A stretch of 64,000 bases of DNA from the NCBI RefSeq assembly GCF_016086655.4, contig NC_052136.2, positions 47,174,492 through 47,238,491 of the forward strand. Reading direction: 5' to 3'. Shown piece after piece: positions 60,554 through 64,000 of the stretch. The first letter of the stretch is position 1, and each line of letters begins with the position of its first letter. The translations under genes were made by a program, and so were the position numbers. The notes under the pieces were generated by a model, which saw only the letters and a program-made list of their open reading frames with translations, did not search any database and was not told where the DNA came from. The stretch is from Lepeophtheirus salmonis. Lineage: Eukaryota > Arthropoda > Copepoda > Siphonostomatoida > Caligidae.

Positions 60554-61224
60554 ATATTTGTAGCTTTATTAATTACAGCAAGTTCAAAAATGACATCCTC
60601 ATTAATTAAAAAACGTAGTGTAACAAAAAAATTTAATTGTTTCAAATTTTATAATATACTATAGAAGAATAACAAGGTGACATATATACAAATTTTGATA
60701 CTTGTCAATTCATTTTTTATTTTTAAAATTTCATTTCGATATTTGAGAGGCTTAATCATTTTTTTCTTGTTGGAAAAGCAATTCAAATAGTCTCTTCTGT
60801 AAATATTTTAGGCAGATTTTTTGTTTTAATACTTAATTGTTTAGTAACAATCTTTTTTTTAGTTCTAAGTTTTGAGACTTATAGATTCTTTTTATATAAA
60901 AAAAAAATGTAAAAATCTGTTCAACTTTGGAAAAAATATAAAACTTTGCAGAGATAAGATAATGAATTCTTCCGAGCGCGTTGTCCATTAAAAGTTTTTT
61001 TAAAAGACAATTTAAAAAAATCAGTAAAATGCTGATCACACATTAATACTTTATTGAATAATATAGAATAAATATTAATCAATTCTACCTGAACCATTTA
61101 TGTCATCAAATATTATTTTTATATTTATAACTGTAATTCTTTGTTTGAATCATAGCAGAATTGGCCATCGACATAGAAGTAATTCTAGCAAATGTTCTTG
61201 TATGTATCCTTATCGCTTACCTCC

Positions 61225-61330
61225 CTAGTCACAGCTGATTGTAGTTGATCGAAGGAAGCATTATTTCTTTTTCTCCCCTAAATATTCTTCAAATTGTCAG
61301 GGTTACCATCCTGATTTTTGGTTTTTCTTT
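61225..61330. repeat. Short dispersed repeat, family V copy
   Basis: This reads gtcacagctgattgtagttg, then tattcttcaaattgtcaggg, then ttaccatcctgatttttgg. Confidence 0.4.
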
Positions 61331-61679
61331 TCTTTTTTTTTTTAAATTCCCATTCCATATGGATTTTCATAATTGAATATCGTCAATCTTAAAGTTATAG
61401 CACATGAGTTGTTTAATTAGAAGAGTATTAGGTTGTTTTATTATTTATGGGTGTCTTAATAAAAATACAACCTATGGTTTAAGTAAGTATTTGATTTTAT
61501 TATATAATTTGATATGTATGAACATATAAATTTTTTCATATTTCCCAACTGCATATCTGTAATCTTTTTTTTTTTCTTAAGTGAGATATTTGTAGAATCT
61601 TGTTCGCATAATTTTTTGATCAAAATCAAAGGATATGATGTGTCATGGATTTATGAGTAGGATAAGAGTTCATTTCCTT

Positions 61680-61745
61680 GCTCTCATGGCTTGTCACAGC
61701 TAATGTACTAAAACGTTTTGATAGGATAACCATGTCATTTTTCGA
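61680..61745. repeat. Short dispersed repeat, family V copy
   Basis: This reads gtcacagctaatgtactaaa, then cgttttgataggataaccat, then gtcatttttcg. Confidence 0.4.
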
Positions 61746-62774
61746 TTTCCTTTTATTTTTTTTTAAATACCGGCAGGTCATGTTTTATACAACTTTAACT
61801 AATGTTATTCTGCGTTGTTCATTAGCCATATTATATTAGAAACCTGTTAACGTCGGCTCAAGTGCATCTGCTTCAAATGGCGTAGAAGAAGTGAAAAGTT
61901 TATAAGACCATTTGTCAGCCCCCTGTCATATTTTGATGAAAAAAACACAAAAACATTAGATTCAAATAAATAAAAAAATAGACCTGTAATATGCTTGACA
62001 TTGGTATTAAATAACTGTTTTAATGCTTTGATTTTTGAATTACATATTACTTATCTTTTATACATATGTAAATATAATAAATACTTTTTTTTCCATACAC
62101 ATATGACTAATGGTCCATAAATGTTGTTGTAATAAATCAGTTGTGATACACCATTTGTAGAGGACACTCTTGGCCCTTTGCTTCCAGGGTTCTAATCTTA
62201 TATGTACTAGCATACGTACTAATAATTATATGTTCTCACTTCAAACAAAGAATAATTACTATAGCATTTAAAAATAAATAAATCAGCTCAGACTCCAGAA
62301 AATACTTTGGATTTAAAACTCCCTTTAATAACTGTAGCCGGTCTCCCTAAAAAAGTAAACTTATTCCAAAATTTACAAATAATATATACTTACAAATTAA
62401 TATGTTGATTAAATAATACTTAAGGAGTCTACTCATTGATCAACTATTAAGGCAATCAAGGATTAATATTCATTTTTAACTTTATTTTTGAGAATGAAAA
62501 TCTGATATTTTTTTTCAAAGAACATAATAGCTTGAATAAAAATCTTTATAGTTTTTAAAGAAATATATTTTTTATGCCAACTTTAACATTTCAAAATAGT
62601 AAAATTGTCACTTTTACAATTAAACAACGGCTACGGAGTGGGAGTCAGGATTCGAAAATACAAAAAAGAAAAATTAAAACTAAAAATAGAAATAAAGATA
62701 AAGGAACCTTAGAATAATTGGAAATTAAATATTGTTAATGGCATAGTATTTAGTTAACTGTATTTTAACCCCCC

Positions 62775-62781
62775 AAAAAAA

Positions 62782-62813
<32 letters not shown>
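62775..62813. repeat. A25 tract followed by (TA)n
   Basis: Twenty-five A residues directly follow a C run and lead into an alternating TA tract. It could mark the 3' tail of an old retroposed copy, but no body was recognised upstream. Confidence 0.8.
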
Positions 62814-62864
62814 GTAATAATAATATTGATATTCTTATTTATTTCCTCTTGTAACCTAAAAAAA

Positions 62865-63240
62865 TGTGTTATAAACTTACTATAACATACGAACTTGTGT
62901 ACATAAAAAAATTGTTGAGATGAGAACTCCATTTTTTATTTACTTCAAAAAATTCGTAAACAAAATCACCCAAAACTTTTTTCCACTAATTTTGCTGAAA
63001 AATAGTTAGTACCATTAAATTAGAATTGTAAAAGAAACACAAACTTTCTAATATTTTTTTTGTCATTGCAAAAACAAGAAAAGTTATGAAGAATAATGTC
63101 AAAAAAATAACCCTCGATAACTTGTTTACTATTGCCAATATTGCAAATTTCTGTTACAAAATGTTCCTAAAATTGAAAATACTGCTATTATTAGATGGAG
63201 TTCTATAATTTTATTGCCAAAATAAATCGTATTGTGGCGT
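62865..63240 (+). repeat. Unclassified dispersed repeat, copy U4 (inner part)
   Basis: Shared with 53930-54300 are ttataaacttactataac, tgtaaaagaaacacaa, gcaaaaacaagaaaagttat, tgtcaaaaaaataac, and ttgccaatattgcaaat. It ends less than 100 bp before the mariner end at 63326. Confidence 0.5.
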
Positions 63241-63325
63241 TTCATAAAAAAAAATGATAATTGACGTTTGATGAAAAAATTGGAAAAAAATGGAAAAAAT
63301 GAAAAATTATTCAGAAAATCACAGA

Positions 63326-64000
63326 TACAGGGAGCGGGAATCAAATTGTCGCCAAAATATTTTTCTACAAAAAACAACAAAAAATATACATTTTTTAACA
63401 TTTTTATTGAAAATCAAAACTATGATGAGCATATAGGTATAGAGTAGCCATTCATTCGATAAATCACAGTTGGCGTCAATAACGGTCTCAGTACGGCCTT
63501 TGAACCGGCCGCAGGCTCTTCTTACCATCTCATTGTCCATGTTGCCGAATACCTCCTTGATGGAGTCTATCAGGCTGGCTTTGGTGCTATGGAGATGTCT
63601 GTTGGTATGTCTTTCGACATAGCCCAGACAAAATAGTACAAAGGATTAAGCTCGGGAGAGTTAGGAGGCCACAAATCCTTGGTTACAACGTCATAACAGT
63701 TCTCGGTTAACTACTGCATGGAGATTTTGGACACATGGCAGGGTGCTGAGTCCTGTTGCCACACCCAGGGCCTGTCTCCGGCCACCCTTTGGATCCAGGG
63801 CCGAACCACCTTTTCCATAACATCCAGGTAGACTTCTGTATTGACATTTAGCTCCGTTTCTATCATGTGGGGAGGAATAACATGACCTTCACTGCTGACC
63901 ACCCCGAACACCATGACCGTTGTAGGGAACTTGGTCTTCATTACTTTCCTCATATGGCTGTTGCAGGTAGCTATCCACCTGTTGTTCTGCTTGTTGACCT
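63326..64000 (-). mobile_element. DD37D mariner-type transposon, 3' part, runs off the window (M3)
   Basis: The element ends at TA 63326 with TACAGGGAGCGGGAATC, probably its terminal inverted repeat; the other end lies outside. On the minus strand the transposase reads KTKFPTTVMVFGVVSSEGHV, MEKVVRPWIQRVAGDRPW, QQDSAPCHVSKISMQ (second catalytic Asp kept), a stop, then DLWPPNSPELNPLYYFVWAM, where the third catalytic Asp has become Tyr. After a frameshift near 63580 it reads MDNEMVRRACGRFKGRTETV. Different family from the copies at 10 and 36 kb, closer to the fragment at 23.8 kb. Inactive. Confidence 0.88.

Larger units (their letters stand above)
60554..62864. other. AT-rich DNA between repeats
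   Basis: Apart from the two family V copies and the A25 tract, nothing was recognised. Confidence 0.5.

Overview
This window looks like a gene-poor, repeat-dense piece of an AT-rich invertebrate genome. The signs are long A/T runs, short introns with GT-AG borders, tRNA-derived SINEs, a LINE, two kinds of Gypsy LTR retrotransposon, and several decayed mariner-type transposons of the DD37D branch. The transposase wording and the AT bias recall caligid copepods (sea lice such as Lepeophtheirus or Caligus). That is an inference from memory of the families, not a database match. No bacterial features (operons, CRISPR, ribosome binding sites) are expected or seen.

Only one gene is convincing: a two-exon minus-strand gene at 11738-12173. 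It encodes a secreted 115-residue protein with a signal peptide and the six-cysteine saposin-B pattern, and its 88-bp intron has a clean phase-0 GT-AG junction. A second candidate (two spliced exons at 2523-2828, minus strand) has matching phases but no recognisable family. A few other GC-richer, coding-like islands (14.1, 19.3, 25.7-26.1, 32.6-33.0, 51.0-51.7 and 55.6 kb) are reported with low confidence.

Layout. 0-6 kb: AT-rich DNA, a candidate exon pair, and two copies (3.2 and 5.9 kb) of an element with a fixed head and a dimeric minisatellite body. 6.4-9.9 kb: a long, decayed LINE with endonuclease, reverse transcriptase and RNase H. 10.07-11.29 kb: a complete-ended mariner-type element. 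11.7-12.2 kb: the saposin-like gene. 13-15 kb: short tandem repeats. 15.3-16.6 kb: Gypsy pol remnant on the minus strand. 17-24 kb: unclassified dispersed repeats, a local 89-bp and a 98-bp duplication, and a decayed transposase at 23.8-24.5 kb. 26.6-27.5 kb: Gypsy gag remnant. 30.9 kb: mariner N-terminal remnant. 35.8-37.1 kb: second complete-ended copy of the 10-kb mariner family. 39.2-42.6 kb: second copy of the 26.6-kb Gypsy, with a SINE inside its gag. 43-54 kb: further SINE copies, another minisatellite-bearing element, and dispersed repeats. 59.5-60.6 kb: a 1-kb array of the same dimeric minisatellite. 63.3 kb to the end: the 3' part of another DD37D mariner on the minus strand.

There is no pathway in which the genes act together. 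What links the window is the shared history of its repeats: nested insertions, copies that share the same broken codon, and repeat families recurring two to five times within 64 kb. All repeat-family statements rest on reading copies against each other by eye.
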